From the NCBI GenBank assembly GCA_025927495.1, contig JAICLH010000005.1:1-41419 (forward strand): a stretch of 41,419 nucleotides of DNA. Reading direction: 5' to 3'. Of the stretch, positions 7,023 to 17,562 are shown piece after piece; positions within the stretch are counted from its first letter, which is position 1, and each line of letters opens with the position of its first letter. The DNA comes from Gemmatimonadaceae bacterium (lineage in GTDB: Bacteria > Gemmatimonadota > Gemmatimonadetes > Gemmatimonadales > Gemmatimonadaceae). The notes beneath the pieces are model-generated. The model saw only the letters and a program-made list of their open reading frames with translations. It ran no database searches and was not told the DNA's origin. The position numbers were made by a program, and so were the translations under genes.

Positions 7023-7772
7023 ATGGCCGCTTCGTCGTTGTCCACGATCTCGGCACCGCCGCCTCCGCCCATCCCGCGGCTCGAGCGGCCGCTCACGCCT
7101 AACGAGCTGGCGGACGCGCTGCGCGCTTTCCACTCGTCGTACTACGTGGAGCACCCGTTTCATCGGATGATGCACGACGGCCAGCTCACGCGGCGCCAGC
7201 TCCAAGGCTGGGCGGCCAACCGCCTCTGCTACCAGCGGGCCGTGCCGCGCAAAGACGGCGCGATTCTGTCCAACTGCCCCGTGCCGGCCGTGCGCCGTCA
7301 GTGGATCCAGCGGCTCATCGACCACGACGGCACGCGGGAGGGTGAAGGCGGCATCGAGAAGTGGATTCAGTTAGGCGTAGGGTTGGGGCTGACGCGGGAG
7401 GAGCTGGAGGACGAGCGCCACGTGCTGCCCGGCGTGCGCTTTGCCACCGAGGCGTACGTGACGTTCTGCAAGACCAAGCCGTGGGTGGACGCGGTGGCCG
7501 CGTCGCTCACCGAACTTTTCGCGCCCGACATCATGCGACGCCGCCTCGCGTCGATGCCCACGAACTATCCGTGGATCGAGCCCGACGCCTACGCCTACTT
7601 CGAGAGCCGCCTCACGCAAGCGCCGCGTGACAGCGCCGAAGGGCTCGCGATCGTCACCGCGTACTGCACCACGGTCGAGATGCAGCAGCGTGCGTTCGAA
7701 GCGCTGCGGTTCAAGATCGAGATGCTGTGGGCGATGATCGACACGATTTATCACGCCTACCGGGACGAGTGA
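7023..7772 (+). CDS. pqqC: Pyrroloquinoline-quinone synthase PqqC
   Basis: A 249-residue cofactorless oxidase of the TENA/THI-4-like all-helical fold that closes the ring and performs the final eight-electron oxidation of PQQ. Recognisable parts are HPFHRMMHDGQLTRRQLQGW, NRLCYQRAVPRKDGAIL, IDHDGT and FESRLTQAPRD. The proline-rich first 20 residues are a variable tail. The ATG at 7023 follows the pqqB stop by two bases. It is near the family's usual length of about 250 residues. Confidence 0.96.
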   Translation: MAASSLSTISAPPPPPIPRLERPLTPNELADALRAFHSSYYVEHPFHRMMHDGQLTRRQLQGWAANRLCYQRAVPRKDGAILSNCPVPAVRRQWIQRLIDHDGTREGEGGIEKWIQLGVGLGLTREELEDERHVLPGVRFATEAYVTFCKTKPWVDAVAASLTELFAPDIMRRRLASMPTNYPWIEPDAYAYFESRLTQAPRDSAEGLAIVTAYCTTVEMQQRAFEALRFKIEMLWAMIDTIYHAYRDE

Positions 7773-7775
7773 ACC

Positions 7776-8074
7776 ATGGCGTTCAGCGGCGGCACGCGGC
7801 CCAAGCTGTGGCGGTTCGCCCGGGTCGATTTCGACCCGGTGCGGCAGCGCCGCGTGCTGCTCTATCCCGAAGGGGCGATCCTGCTCAACGACACCGCGGC
7901 CGAGATCCTCGCGCTGTGCGACGGCGACCGGACGATCGATGAGATCGCCGCCGCGTTGGGCGAGCGCTACGCGGCGGACGTGCGCGCGGACGTGCTCGAC
8001 TATCTGCATAAGTTAGGCGAGCGCGAGCTCGTCCGCGACGCTGCCGCGCCACCCTCCGTCCAGACGCCGCCGTG

Positions 8075-8075
<1 letters not shown>
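7776..8075 (+). CDS. pqqD: PqqA-binding chaperone PqqD
   Basis: A 99-residue RiPP recognition element. RRVLLYPEGAILLNDTAAEIL, quoted here only as the core LLYPEGAILLNDTA, and CDGDRTIDEIAAAL are typical of PqqD. It binds PqqA and presents it to the radical-SAM enzyme PqqE, which is not encoded nearby. It starts three bases after pqqC and overlaps the first M16 gene by one base (TGATG). The Pro-rich tail is not conserved in the family. Confidence 0.94.
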
Positions 8076-9546
<1,471 letters not shown>

Positions 9547-9550
<4 letters not shown>

Positions 9551-10920
9551 CCGCGCGCCTCGCCGCGATCGCGTGCGCGCTCGCGCTGGGCGCCTCATCG
9601 GCCGGGGGCGGTGTGGCCGCGGCTGGGGCGCGCCCACACGCGCCCCCGCCCGACACGCTCACCACGAGCTTCGACGTCTCCGGCGTGCGCGTCATCCTGC
9701 GCCGCAACGCGGCCAACGATGTCGTCGCCGTCAACCTCTACCTCCTCGGCGGCACCCGCGGCCTCACGGACTCCACCGTCGGCATCGCGCCCATGATGCT
9801 GTGGGTCTCGGAGCGCGGCACGCAGCACTACTCGCGCGAAGCCCTCCGCCTCAAGACTGCCGAGCTCGGCAGCAGCATCGTCGTCGAGCCGCAGGCCGAT
9901 TGGACAATGTTCGGCTTCCGCGGCATCCGTTCGACGTTCGACAGCACGTGGATGGTGTTTGCCGACCGGCTCATGCACCCCACGCTCGACTCCGCCGACG
10001 TCGAGCTCACCCGCGCGCAGGTCGCGAGCGGCGTCAGCGAACGCCGCGATTCGCCCGATGATTGGGTCGAGTATCTGGCCGACAGCCTCGCATTCGCCGG
10101 CACACCGTATGGCGTCTCCGCCGCCGGTACGGAGCGGTCGATCGCGTCGATATCGGCCGCTGAGCTGCGCCGGTTCCGCGATACGGCGCTGGTCACGTCG
10201 CGGATGCTCGTGGTGGTGGTGGGCAACGTCGACAGCGCGCAGGTCGCGCGCGATGTCCAGCGCACGTTAGGCACTCTGCCCGCCGGCGGCTACAAGTGGA
10301 CCGCGATACCGGCCGGCGTGGCATCGGACACGTCGGGCGACCCGGCAGTCCCGGGAACGCCGTCGCCCGTCGTACTCGAGCAGCGGTCGCTGCCCACCAA
10401 CTACATCCTTGGCTACTACAATGGTCCCGCGGCCACCAGCCCCGACTATCAGGCGCTCCGCGTGGCGACCGCCGTGTTGAGCGGCCGGCTCTTCGCCGAG
10501 GTGCGGTCGCGTCGCAACCTCACGTACGCGGTCGAAGCGCCGTTCCTCGAGCGTGCGGTGGCGGCCGGCGGTCTCTACGTGACGACCGTCTATCCCGACT
10601 CGGTGCTCACGATCATGCGCGAACAGATGCGCGAGCTGCAACACGGCCTGGTCGACACCGACAACCTGCACGTCATCGTCGCGCAGTTTCTCACCGAGTA
10701 TTTCCTGAACAACGAGACCAACGATCAGCAGGCCAACTTTCTCGCGCGCGCGCAACTCTATCGCGGCGACTGGCGCGCGGCCGACGATTTTGCCGACGAA
10801 CTGAAGCGCGTGACGCCGCAGGATGTCCAGCGCGCGGCGCGGCGCTACATGCACGACGTCAAGTTCGCGTACCTCGGCGACACGACGCACGTGTCGCGCG
10901 CGCTGCTCACGAGCTTCTGA
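9547..10920 (+). CDS. Exported M16-family partner subunit, inactive
   Basis: A 457-residue M16-like protein with a signal peptide (IACALALGASSAGG). It lacks the His-x2-Glu-His motif; the equivalent region reads APMMLWVSERGTQHYS. It keeps the C-terminal SRRNLTYAVEAPF segment with the Arg/Tyr pair of non-catalytic M16B subunits. It probably forms the clam-shell heterodimer with the preceding peptidase, whose stop it overlaps by ATGA. Its frame was verified from the ATG at 9547. Confidence 0.87.
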
Positions 10921-10966
10921 GCGCGCCGGCCGTGCGCGCGCCGCGCTTCCGTTAGGCAGCACCGCG

Positions 10967-12703
10967 ATGCCCACCGGTGCCGAGTCCGTGGTCCGCGCAC
11001 TCGAGGACGAGGATGTCCCGTTCGCGTTCGGCATCCCCGGCACCCACACCATCGAGTTGTACGATGCGCTCGCGCGGTCGTCGCGTGTCAAACCCATCCT
11101 GGTCACCGACGAGCAGAGCGCGTCCTTCATGGCCGACGGCGTCTGGCGCGCATCGGGACGCCTGGGCTGCGCCGCGCTGGTGCCGGGCGCCGGCCTCACG
11201 CACGCCTTGAGCGGCATCGCCGAAGCGTTCCTCGACACCATCCCGATGCTCGTGTTGAGCTGCGGTGTGCGGCGCGACACGGGCATGGCCTTCCAGCTTC
11301 ACGACATCGACCAGGTGGCGCTCGCGCGGCCGATCACCAAGGGCGTGCTGCAGCCGGCGCACGGTGCCGACCTCTACCGCACCGTTCGCGAGGCGTGTCG
11401 CATCGCGCGCGCCGGCGTGCCCGGCCCCGTGATGGTCGAAGTGCCGGCCGAGTTGTATCTGCTGGCGCACGAAGGCGACGCGGCACCCGCGTTGTCGTTA
11501 GGCGCTCCGCCGCCCCAGCCGCCCCCCGAGCTCGTGGAGCGCGCCGCGGCGCTGCTCGCCCGCGCGCGCCGACCGCTGCTCTACCTGGGCTTCGGCGCGC
11601 GCGGCGCCGACGTCGTCGCCCTGGCCGAGACGCTCGAGGCGCCGGTCGCGACGACGATCCACGGCAAAGGCGTGTTCCCCGAATCGCACCCGCTCGCGCT
11701 GTGGCCCGGATTCGGCGACGCCGCGCCGCCGTTCGCGCGCGCCGTGGCACACGAGTGCGACGCCACGCTTGCCATCGGATGCCGCTTCGGCGAGGTCGCG
11801 ACCGGGAGCTATGGCGCCCGGCCGCGCCGCCCGCTCATCCACGTCGACATCGGCCAGACGGCGCTCGAACGCAACGTCGACACGGACCTGGCGATCGTGT
11901 CCGATGCGGGCGCCTTCGTCGACGCGCTGCTCGCACGCCTAACGCACCGGCCGATCGACGTCGCCATGCGCGCGGCCATCCGCGACGGACACGCCGCGGT
12001 GGAGCGTGCGTGGCGCGAGAAGGCGGGCACCACCAGCGTGACGCCCAACGCGCTCCTCGACAGCCTGCAGCGCCGCTTCGGCCCGGCCACGATCTACACG
12101 GCCGATAGCGGCAACGGGACCTTCCTCGCCATGGAATGCCTGCGGCTCGAGCGCGCCGGCCACTTCCTCGCGCCCGTGGATTACTCGTGCATGGGCTACA
12201 GCATCCCCGCGGCCATCGGCGCCAAGCTCGCGCGCCCCGAGACGCCGTGCGTCGCGCTGACGGGCGACGGCGCGTTCCTCATGACGGGCCTCGAGCTCCT
12301 GACGGCGGCGAGCCACGAGGTGGCCATCGCCGTCATCGTGCTGCGCGACCACGAGCTCGCGCAGATCGCGCAGCTCCAGTCGCTTGCGTTAGGCAGAAAG
12401 AGCGCGAGCCAGCTGCCCAACTACGACCTCGAGCAGCTGTGCGGCGGCGTGGGTGTGCAGTACCTGCGGCTCGATCGCGACGTCGAGATCGCGGATGTGG
12501 TCGATCTGGCGGCCGGCATCACGGAGCGTGGCGGCCCGGTCGTCGTCGACGTCGCGATCGACTACAGCCAGAAGACGTACTTCACCAAGGGCGTCGTGAA
12601 AACGAACTTCGGACGCCTGCCGTGGGCCGATCGCCTGCGCTTCGTGCTCCGCGCACTCGGCCGCCGCGTGTCCGCCGCGCGCCGCCCGCAGCCAGTCCGT
12701 TAG
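10967..12703 (+). CDS. Acetolactate-synthase-like thiamine-diphosphate enzyme
   Basis: A 578-residue ThDP enzyme with the three-domain order of the acetolactate synthase family. TDEQSASFMADG holds the catalytic Glu, the middle domain is at about 190-330, and GDGAFLMTGLEL begins the cofactor motif. The motif normally ends in two Asn; here the position reads VLRDHEL, with Arg-Asp instead. That makes true acetolactate synthase doubtful; another 2-oxoacid decarboxylase or ligase is as likely. It lies 46 bases after the M16 pair, in the same direction, with a GTTAGGC copy in the gap. Its TAG stop lies in another copy that also provides the stop of the opposite gene. Confidence 0.75.
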   Translation: MPTGAESVVRALEDEDVPFAFGIPGTHTIELYDALARSSRVKPILVTDEQSASFMADGVWRASGRLGCAALVPGAGLTHALSGIAEAFLDTIPMLVLSCGVRRDTGMAFQLHDIDQVALARPITKGVLQPAHGADLYRTVREACRIARAGVPGPVMVEVPAELYLLAHEGDAAPALSLGAPPPQPPPELVERAAALLARARRPLLYLGFGARGADVVALAETLEAPVATTIHGKGVFPESHPLALWPGFGDAAPPFARAVAHECDATLAIGCRFGEVATGSYGARPRRPLIHVDIGQTALERNVDTDLAIVSDAGAFVDALLARLTHRPIDVAMRAAIRDGHAAVERAWREKAGTTSVTPNALLDSLQRRFGPATIYTADSGNGTFLAMECLRLERAGHFLAPVDYSCMGYSIPAAIGAKLARPETPCVALTGDGAFLMTGLELLTAASHEVAIAVIVLRDHELAQIAQLQSLALGRKSASQLPNYDLEQLCGGVGVQYLRLDRDVEIADVVDLAAGITERGGPVVVDVAIDYSQKTYFTKGVVKTNFGRLPWADRLRFVLRALGRRVSAARRPQPVR

Positions 12704-14001
12704 GCGGCCGGTCCGAACGGCTGTTCGAGCGATGGGCTCCGCGGCGTGAGCAACTCCGCGCCGTCGGCAGTGATGTGCATGTCGTCCTCGATGCGCACGC
12801 CGAACTTGCCCGGGATGTAGATGCCCGGTTCGTCGCTGAACATCATGTTGGGCTGCATCGCCATCGTGTTGCCACGCACCAGATACGGCCACTCGTGCCC
12901 ATCCATCCCCATCCCGTGGCCGAGTCGATGACCGAAATACGTGTAATCCGGACCATACCCCGCGCCGACGATCACCGTGCGCGCCGCCGCATCCACCGCC
13001 TGGCATTCGAGTCCCGGCCGCGCGGTCTGTAAGGCAGCCGTCTGCGCGCGGTACACGATGTCGAACACTTTCCGCATCTCGTCGGTCGGCCTGCCGAGCA
13101 CGAATGTTCGCGTGATGTCGGACGTGTAGCCCTCCGCCTTGCAGCCGCCGTCGATCATCACGATGGTGCCATCGCGAATCGTCTGCGGCGTGCGGGACCC
13201 GTGCGGCAGCGCCGAGTACTCGCCCACCTGCACCGTTGCCTCGCCGTCAAAACCCTGCCGTCGATGCCCCTCCGCGACCAGTGCGCTCACGTCCTGCTGC
13301 GTCATGCCTTCCTTGATCGATTGCCACGTGGCGTGATACGCGCGCAGCGTCACCGCGGCGGCGAGCCGCATGAGCGCCACCTCGTGATCCGTCTTGACCA
13401 TGCGGCATCCCGCGGTGACCGGCGTGGCGCTGGCCAGCGACATGGCCGGCAACGCGTGCGCGGCGCCATCGCTGAACACGTACCGCACGGTCTCCTCGAT
13501 GCCTAACCGGCCCGTGGCGAGGCCGCGCGACTGCAGGCCCTGCGCGACGAGCGCGTACGGACTCTCGTGCTCCTGCCACGTCATCACGTCCGTGCCTGTA
13601 TCGAGCGGACCCTCGGCCACCTGCTCCATCGCGCGCGCGCGCTCGAAAGCCGGCGTCACGAGGAACGGAGCACCGCGCACCGGGATCACGACGGCGAGCA
13701 GCCGCTCGCTCAATCCCCACTGGATGCCGGTGAAGTAGTCGAGCGACGTACCGCCCGTGAGCATCATCGCGCTCAGGTCGTTGTCGTGCATGAGTGCACG
13801 CGCATGCTCGATGCGCGCACGGCGTTCGTCCACCGTGATCGGTTGGGCTTGGTCCTTCGCCGACGTCAGCGCCGCGATCGCGGGCGGCATCGTGCCCTCT
13901 GCATTGGCCGGATCGGGACCGGTGCGGGCAATGGACCTGTGACACGCCGTACCGGCGACGGCCACAGCCGATACACCAATGAATTTCCGTCTCGACACCA
14001 T
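12700..14001 (-). CDS. Tat-exported M24 (Xaa-Pro type) metallopeptidase
   Basis: A 433-residue protein with a twin-arginine signal (VSRRKFIGVSAVAVAG) followed by AC, possibly a lipobox. The creatinase-like N-terminal domain precedes a pita-bread domain at about 195-420. Metal ligands are visible: Asp in MIDGGCKAEGYTSDITRTF, His in GHRLGHGMGMDGHE, and Glu in FSDEPGIYIPG and RIEDDMHI. Relatives are aminopeptidase P or prolidase; the substrate is unknown. The ATG at 14001 has GGAGG close upstream, and seven upstream codons are unlikely to be used. It is convergent with the ThDP gene, and the stops overlap in a GTTAGGC motif. Confidence 0.92.
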   Translation of the reverse strand: MVSRRKFIGVSAVAVAGTACHRSIARTGPDPANAEGTMPPAIAALTSAKDQAQPITVDERRARIEHARALMHDNDLSAMMLTGGTSLDYFTGIQWGLSERLLAVVIPVRGAPFLVTPAFERARAMEQVAEGPLDTGTDVMTWQEHESPYALVAQGLQSRGLATGRLGIEETVRYVFSDGAAHALPAMSLASATPVTAGCRMVKTDHEVALMRLAAAVTLRAYHATWQSIKEGMTQQDVSALVAEGHRRQGFDGEATVQVGEYSALPHGSRTPQTIRDGTIVMIDGGCKAEGYTSDITRTFVLGRPTDEMRKVFDIVYRAQTAALQTARPGLECQAVDAAARTVIVGAGYGPDYTYFGHRLGHGMGMDGHEWPYLVRGNTMAMQPNMMFSDEPGIYIPGKFGVRIEDDMHITADGAELLTPRSPSLEQPFGPAA

Positions 14002-14120
14002 GACGTCCTCCCGGAAGCACACGCCGCGGCGCGCGACCGGAGACGAAGTCCGGCGCGCGCCGCGAGACTTGCGACGCGGCCGGTAAGTTGGTGTCGGGTG
14101 CGCGCGCGCGGAAGAGCGCG

Positions 14121-14918
14121 TCAGCGCTCGTTCTCGCTCAGAATCTGGCTGAAGAGATCGAGCGCGCGCGGATCGCCGCTCTGGCCGAGCCAGAAGAGCG
14201 CTTTCCGCCGCAGCACCGGGTCCTTATTGGTACGCGCGACGCGGATGAGCATTGGCACGCTTTCGTCGCGCGGCTGCTGCGAGATCGCGAAGATCGCTTC
14301 TCCGCGCACCACTTCGTCGTCCGACTCGTCCGCCTCGCCGTGATCGGCGAACAACGTCGTTCCGTTGACGCGCGCCGCGGCGGCCTGGCCTAACCAGAAG
14401 GTCGCGCTCTCGCGCGTGTCGCGCGACTCGGCGCTGCGCGCCAGCGTGATGAGGGACGGCCAGGGCGTCGTACTGTCGGCGAGCACGACCGCCAACACTG
14501 CGTCGTCGCCCACGCGGCGCGACGGCCCGCCGGAGAGATCGAGCAGATAGCTCACGGCATCGTGCGCGGGCACGGTTCCCAGATCGTGCACGTCGGCGGC
14601 GCTGTCATTGCCGCCGATGTTCACACTCAGGCGTTCGACGGAACCGCCCGCACTGCGCAGCACTACGCGCACCGGACCCGGTGCGCACCGGCGGCGCCAC
14701 TCACCATCGGCGTCGCGCGCCGACCAGTCGCCGCGCATGACGTTGTGATCTCCGCCGGAGATCGTGCCGTGTCCGTCACCGCACACGCCGGGGCGCGACG
14801 CGAACCGGAACTGCACGCGTCCGTCACCGGCGCCGCGCACCCGCTGCGCCAGCGACTGGCCGGGGGCGCGGCCAACGCCTAACGCAAGCGCCGCGGCCAT
14901 CAGCACGCCGTATCGCAT
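14121..14918 (-). CDS. Exported HEAT-repeat protein, short
   Basis: A 265-residue protein and last gene of the sigma/HEAT operon. A signal peptide (GVLMAAALALGVG) is followed by a domain shared with the next upstream gene: LAQRVRGAGDG, RPGVCGDG and a later CAPGPVRV. The C-terminal half holds three HEAT-like repeats with the signature FWLGQ, IFAISQ and LFWLGQ at about 31-36-residue spacing. HEAT repeats form protein-binding solenoids. The ATG at 14918 follows the upstream stop by 10 bases and has GAGG. Function is unknown; I infer a periplasmic or cell-surface scaffold. Confidence 0.8.
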   Translation of the reverse strand: MRYGVLMAAALALGVGRAPGQSLAQRVRGAGDGRVQFRFASRPGVCGDGHGTISGGDHNVMRGDWSARDADGEWRRRCAPGPVRVVLRSAGGSVERLSVNIGGNDSAADVHDLGTVPAHDAVSYLLDLSGGPSRRVGDDAVLAVVLADSTTPWPSLITLARSAESRDTRESATFWLGQAAAARVNGTTLFADHGEADESDDEVVRGEAIFAISQQPRDESVPMLIRVARTNKDPVLRRKALFWLGQSGDPRALDLFSQILSENER

Positions 14919-14928
14919 CGGCCGCCTC

Positions 14929-16185
14929 TCAGTGCTCGAGGATGTCGGCGAGGAACTTCGCCACGCGCGGGTCGTTCTTCTGGCCCAGCCAGAACATCGC
15001 CTGCTTGCGCAGGTCGGGGTCGGGATCCGAGCGCGCGATGTGCATGAGCGCGTCCGTCGCCGCCGAATCGTCGCGCTGCGACAGCACGAAGATGGCTTGC
15101 CGCTGCATGGCATCGTCGTGCAGCCGGCCGTACAACGCCGCGATCTCCGATGTCGTGAGCGCCTCGCTCTGTCCCGCCCAGAAGAGCGCCTGCTTCCGTA
15201 CCTCGACGGGCCGCGCGCTGTCCGCCACGATGCCCAACAACCACGCCTTGGCATCGGCGCCGCCGTGCTGCGCCACGCCCATGAGCACGCGGTCCTGCAA
15301 CTTCTTGGTGCCTAACGCATCGAATTGGCTGCGCAGGAACGCCTGGTCGTCCGCCAACTCGTGCTGGCCGAGCACGAACACGGCCTGGCCTTTCACGTCG
15401 TCGCTCACGCCGCGATCGGTCACGAGTTGACGCAGCGTCTGGCTCGCGCGCGGATCGTCGATCTGGCCGAGCCAGAATGTTGCCTTGGCGGCGAGCCGCG
15501 GTTCGGCGCTCGACCGCGCGATCCGCGTGAGTGCCGGCACGCCCGTGCCATCGGGCAGTTGCGACAGCACGAACACGGCCTGTTCGCGCAGGCGCCGATC
15601 CTCGGTCGTGTCATCCGCGATGCGCTGCACCGGTGCGGTCACGTCGCTCTCGTCCACCTGTCCCGCCCAGAACAGCGCGTTCGTGCGCACCTCGATCGGG
15701 CGCGAACGCTCGGCGGCCAGATTCAGCAGGTCCGGCGTGACCGTCGTGGAATCCGCGAGCGCGATGGGCGTCACGGCCTCGCGCGCCACCGGCACGTCGG
15801 CGCTGCGGGCGAGCGACAGGAAGTAGTGCACCGCGTCCCCGTCGGCCACCGCGCCGAGGTCCGTTAGGCCAGTACTGGGACGATGGCGCGTGCCGACGAG
15901 CGTGTGGATGGCGTGCACCGACCCGTCGTGGACCGTGAGCCGCACGCGGACCGGTCCGGGCTCGCAATGCCAGGATTCGTCGTTGCGGGTGTCGTAATGC
16001 GACCGGAAGTTCACCGACCCTTCGCCGTCGCCGCACACGCCGGGGCGCGCGGCGAACCGGATCTCGACGTCGCCCGATGCCCCGCGCACGCGGTCCGCAA
16101 TCGACTGGGCGTGCACGGTGGACACGGTGGCCAGGACGCCCACCGCGGCGCACGCCGAGCGCGTCACTCGATCAAATGGAGTCAT
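14929..16185 (-). CDS. Exported HEAT-repeat protein, long
   Basis: A 418-residue protein with signal peptide (CAAVGVLATVSTVHAQ). The N-terminal domain at about 28-150 contains RPGVCGDGEG and CEPGPVRVRL, as in the shorter downstream paralogue. Eight HEAT-like units follow, marked in order by LFWAGQ, VFVLSQ, TFWLGQ, VFVLGQ, LMGVAQ, LFWAGQ, IFVLSQ and MFWLGQ. The last units correspond in order to those of the upstream TPR/HEAT protein, which suggests duplication. Its start overlaps the end of that gene by 14 bases. No catalytic residues are seen. Confidence 0.8.
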   Translation of the reverse strand: MTPFDRVTRSACAAVGVLATVSTVHAQSIADRVRGASGDVEIRFAARPGVCGDGEGSVNFRSHYDTRNDESWHCEPGPVRVRLTVHDGSVHAIHTLVGTRHRPSTGLTDLGAVADGDAVHYFLSLARSADVPVAREAVTPIALADSTTVTPDLLNLAAERSRPIEVRTNALFWAGQVDESDVTAPVQRIADDTTEDRRLREQAVFVLSQLPDGTGVPALTRIARSSAEPRLAAKATFWLGQIDDPRASQTLRQLVTDRGVSDDVKGQAVFVLGQHELADDQAFLRSQFDALGTKKLQDRVLMGVAQHGGADAKAWLLGIVADSARPVEVRKQALFWAGQSEALTTSEIAALYGRLHDDAMQRQAIFVLSQRDDSAATDALMHIARSDPDPDLRKQAMFWLGQKNDPRVAKFLADILEH

Positions 16186-17551
16186 TGTTGATCAGCTCCT
16201 CGAGAAGTTTGCGGACGCGCGGATCATCCCGCTGGCCTAACCAGAAGATCGCCTTCTTGCGCAATTCGATGTTGCGGTCGTGCCGCGCGATGTCGATGAG
16301 CTTGTCCGTGGCCTCGCGCTCGTCGCGCTGCGAGAGCGCGAAGATCACCTGCTCCTTGAGCGCCCCATCGGTCATCCGGTCGTACATGGACGCCAGGTCG
16401 GCGATCGGCACGCCGCCCTGGCCTGCCCAGAACAACGCCTTCTTGCGGACCTCGACGTCCTGATGCGCATCCTCGGCGACGCCTAACAGCCAGCGGCGGT
16501 TGCCCGGATCGTCGCTCTGCGCCATCGACTGGATCACTTGCTCCTGCAGCTCGGCTTTGTCGAGCTTGGGGAACACGTCGCGCAAATACGTGAAGTCGGA
16601 CGGCTCGCCTCGGTAGTGGCCGAGCGCGAAGATCGCGCGCGACTTGATGTCATCGGATGTGTTGGGCGCCGTGATGAGATCACGCAGGATTCTGCCCGCG
16701 CGGTCGCCGCCGTGCTGCGACAGCGCGAAGATCGCCTTATCCTGCAGATTCTCGTCTTTGCTGGACATGAGAATCGAATCGAGGAGCGCGACCGACCGCT
16801 CTCCCGATACCTGCCCGAGCCAGAACACGGCCGATTCGCGAACATCAGTCGATGGGTCGCTGCGCGCGACGCTCAACAGAATGTCGGCGCTCTCGGTGTC
16901 TTCCTTTTGCGCAACGATGAAGACCGCCTTCTTGCGCAGCGCTTCGGAGCACGCGTCGCGGCGCGCGAGCACTTTGCGCAATACGGGCAGGGCTTCCTGC
17001 GCATCCATCTGCATCAGCGCGTTGAGCGCGGCCACGCGCATGTCGTCGTCATCGCTCGGACAGCCTCTGGTCGCGCTATCGGCGCCCGCCGCGACGTGCA
17101 TGCCGGCGCGCGGGTCGCCGCGGCGCGCCAGCTCGCCGTTGATCCGTGTCGTCAGCGCCGCGGCGTCGCCGTGCGTGGCGGCGGACGGATACTTGCTCCG
17201 TTGGGCATCGAGCGCATCGAGTGCGGAATGCAGGTCGCCGGATCCGCCGCGCCGGTAGAGCGCAAACGCCTGCCAGTAGAGCGCATCGCCGGCGTAACGC
17301 GAGCTCGGATAGTCGTCCGCGATCCGGCCGAAGAGGGTCGCCGCGCGGCGGTAGTCGCCGTCGTTCAGGGCTTTCCGCGCCACGCGATAGAGCGAGTCCG
17401 CGGAATCGCCGGGAAACATCGCGGCGGGAGGTTGCGTGGCGAATGGTTGCGCCGGCGTCGGCGCGATGGCCGCTACGTTAGGCATCGAAGCGATGCCGTG
17501 CGGCGCGCCCATCAGCATCAAGAACGACATCACCATCAAGAAGGTCGGCAT
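16172..17551 (-). CDS. Exported TPR plus HEAT-repeat protein
   Basis: A 459-residue protein. The first 30 residues are a hydrophobic signal segment (FLMVMSFLMLMG). Residues about 50-135 form TPR-like repeats: SLYRVARKALNDGDYRRA and ATLFGRIADDYPSSRYAG, as in YbgF-like cell-envelope proteins. An Asp-rich spot (SDDDDMR) separates these from eight or nine HEAT-like units with VFIVAQ, VFWLGQ, IFALSQ, IFALGH, QSMAQ, LFWAGQ, IFALSQ and IFWLGQ. It is probably a periplasmic adaptor. It is the first HEAT gene after the anti-sigma gene (11-base gap) and overlaps the next. Confidence 0.8.
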   Translation of the reverse strand: MPTFLMVMSFLMLMGAPHGIASMPNVAAIAPTPAQPFATQPPAAMFPGDSADSLYRVARKALNDGDYRRAATLFGRIADDYPSSRYAGDALYWQAFALYRRGGSGDLHSALDALDAQRSKYPSAATHGDAAALTTRINGELARRGDPRAGMHVAAGADSATRGCPSDDDDMRVAALNALMQMDAQEALPVLRKVLARRDACSEALRKKAVFIVAQKEDTESADILLSVARSDPSTDVRESAVFWLGQVSGERSVALLDSILMSSKDENLQDKAIFALSQHGGDRAGRILRDLITAPNTSDDIKSRAIFALGHYRGEPSDFTYLRDVFPKLDKAELQEQVIQSMAQSDDPGNRRWLLGVAEDAHQDVEVRKKALFWAGQGGVPIADLASMYDRMTDGALKEQVIFALSQRDEREATDKLIDIARHDRNIELRKKAIFWLGQRDDPRVRKLLEELINNDSI

Positions 17552-17562
17552 CGAGCGTCTCC

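Noticed and set aside
14121-17551. Assembly duplication as the cause of the similar HEAT genes
   Set aside because: The copies differ at many positions and have different N-terminal domains, so they are true paralogues.
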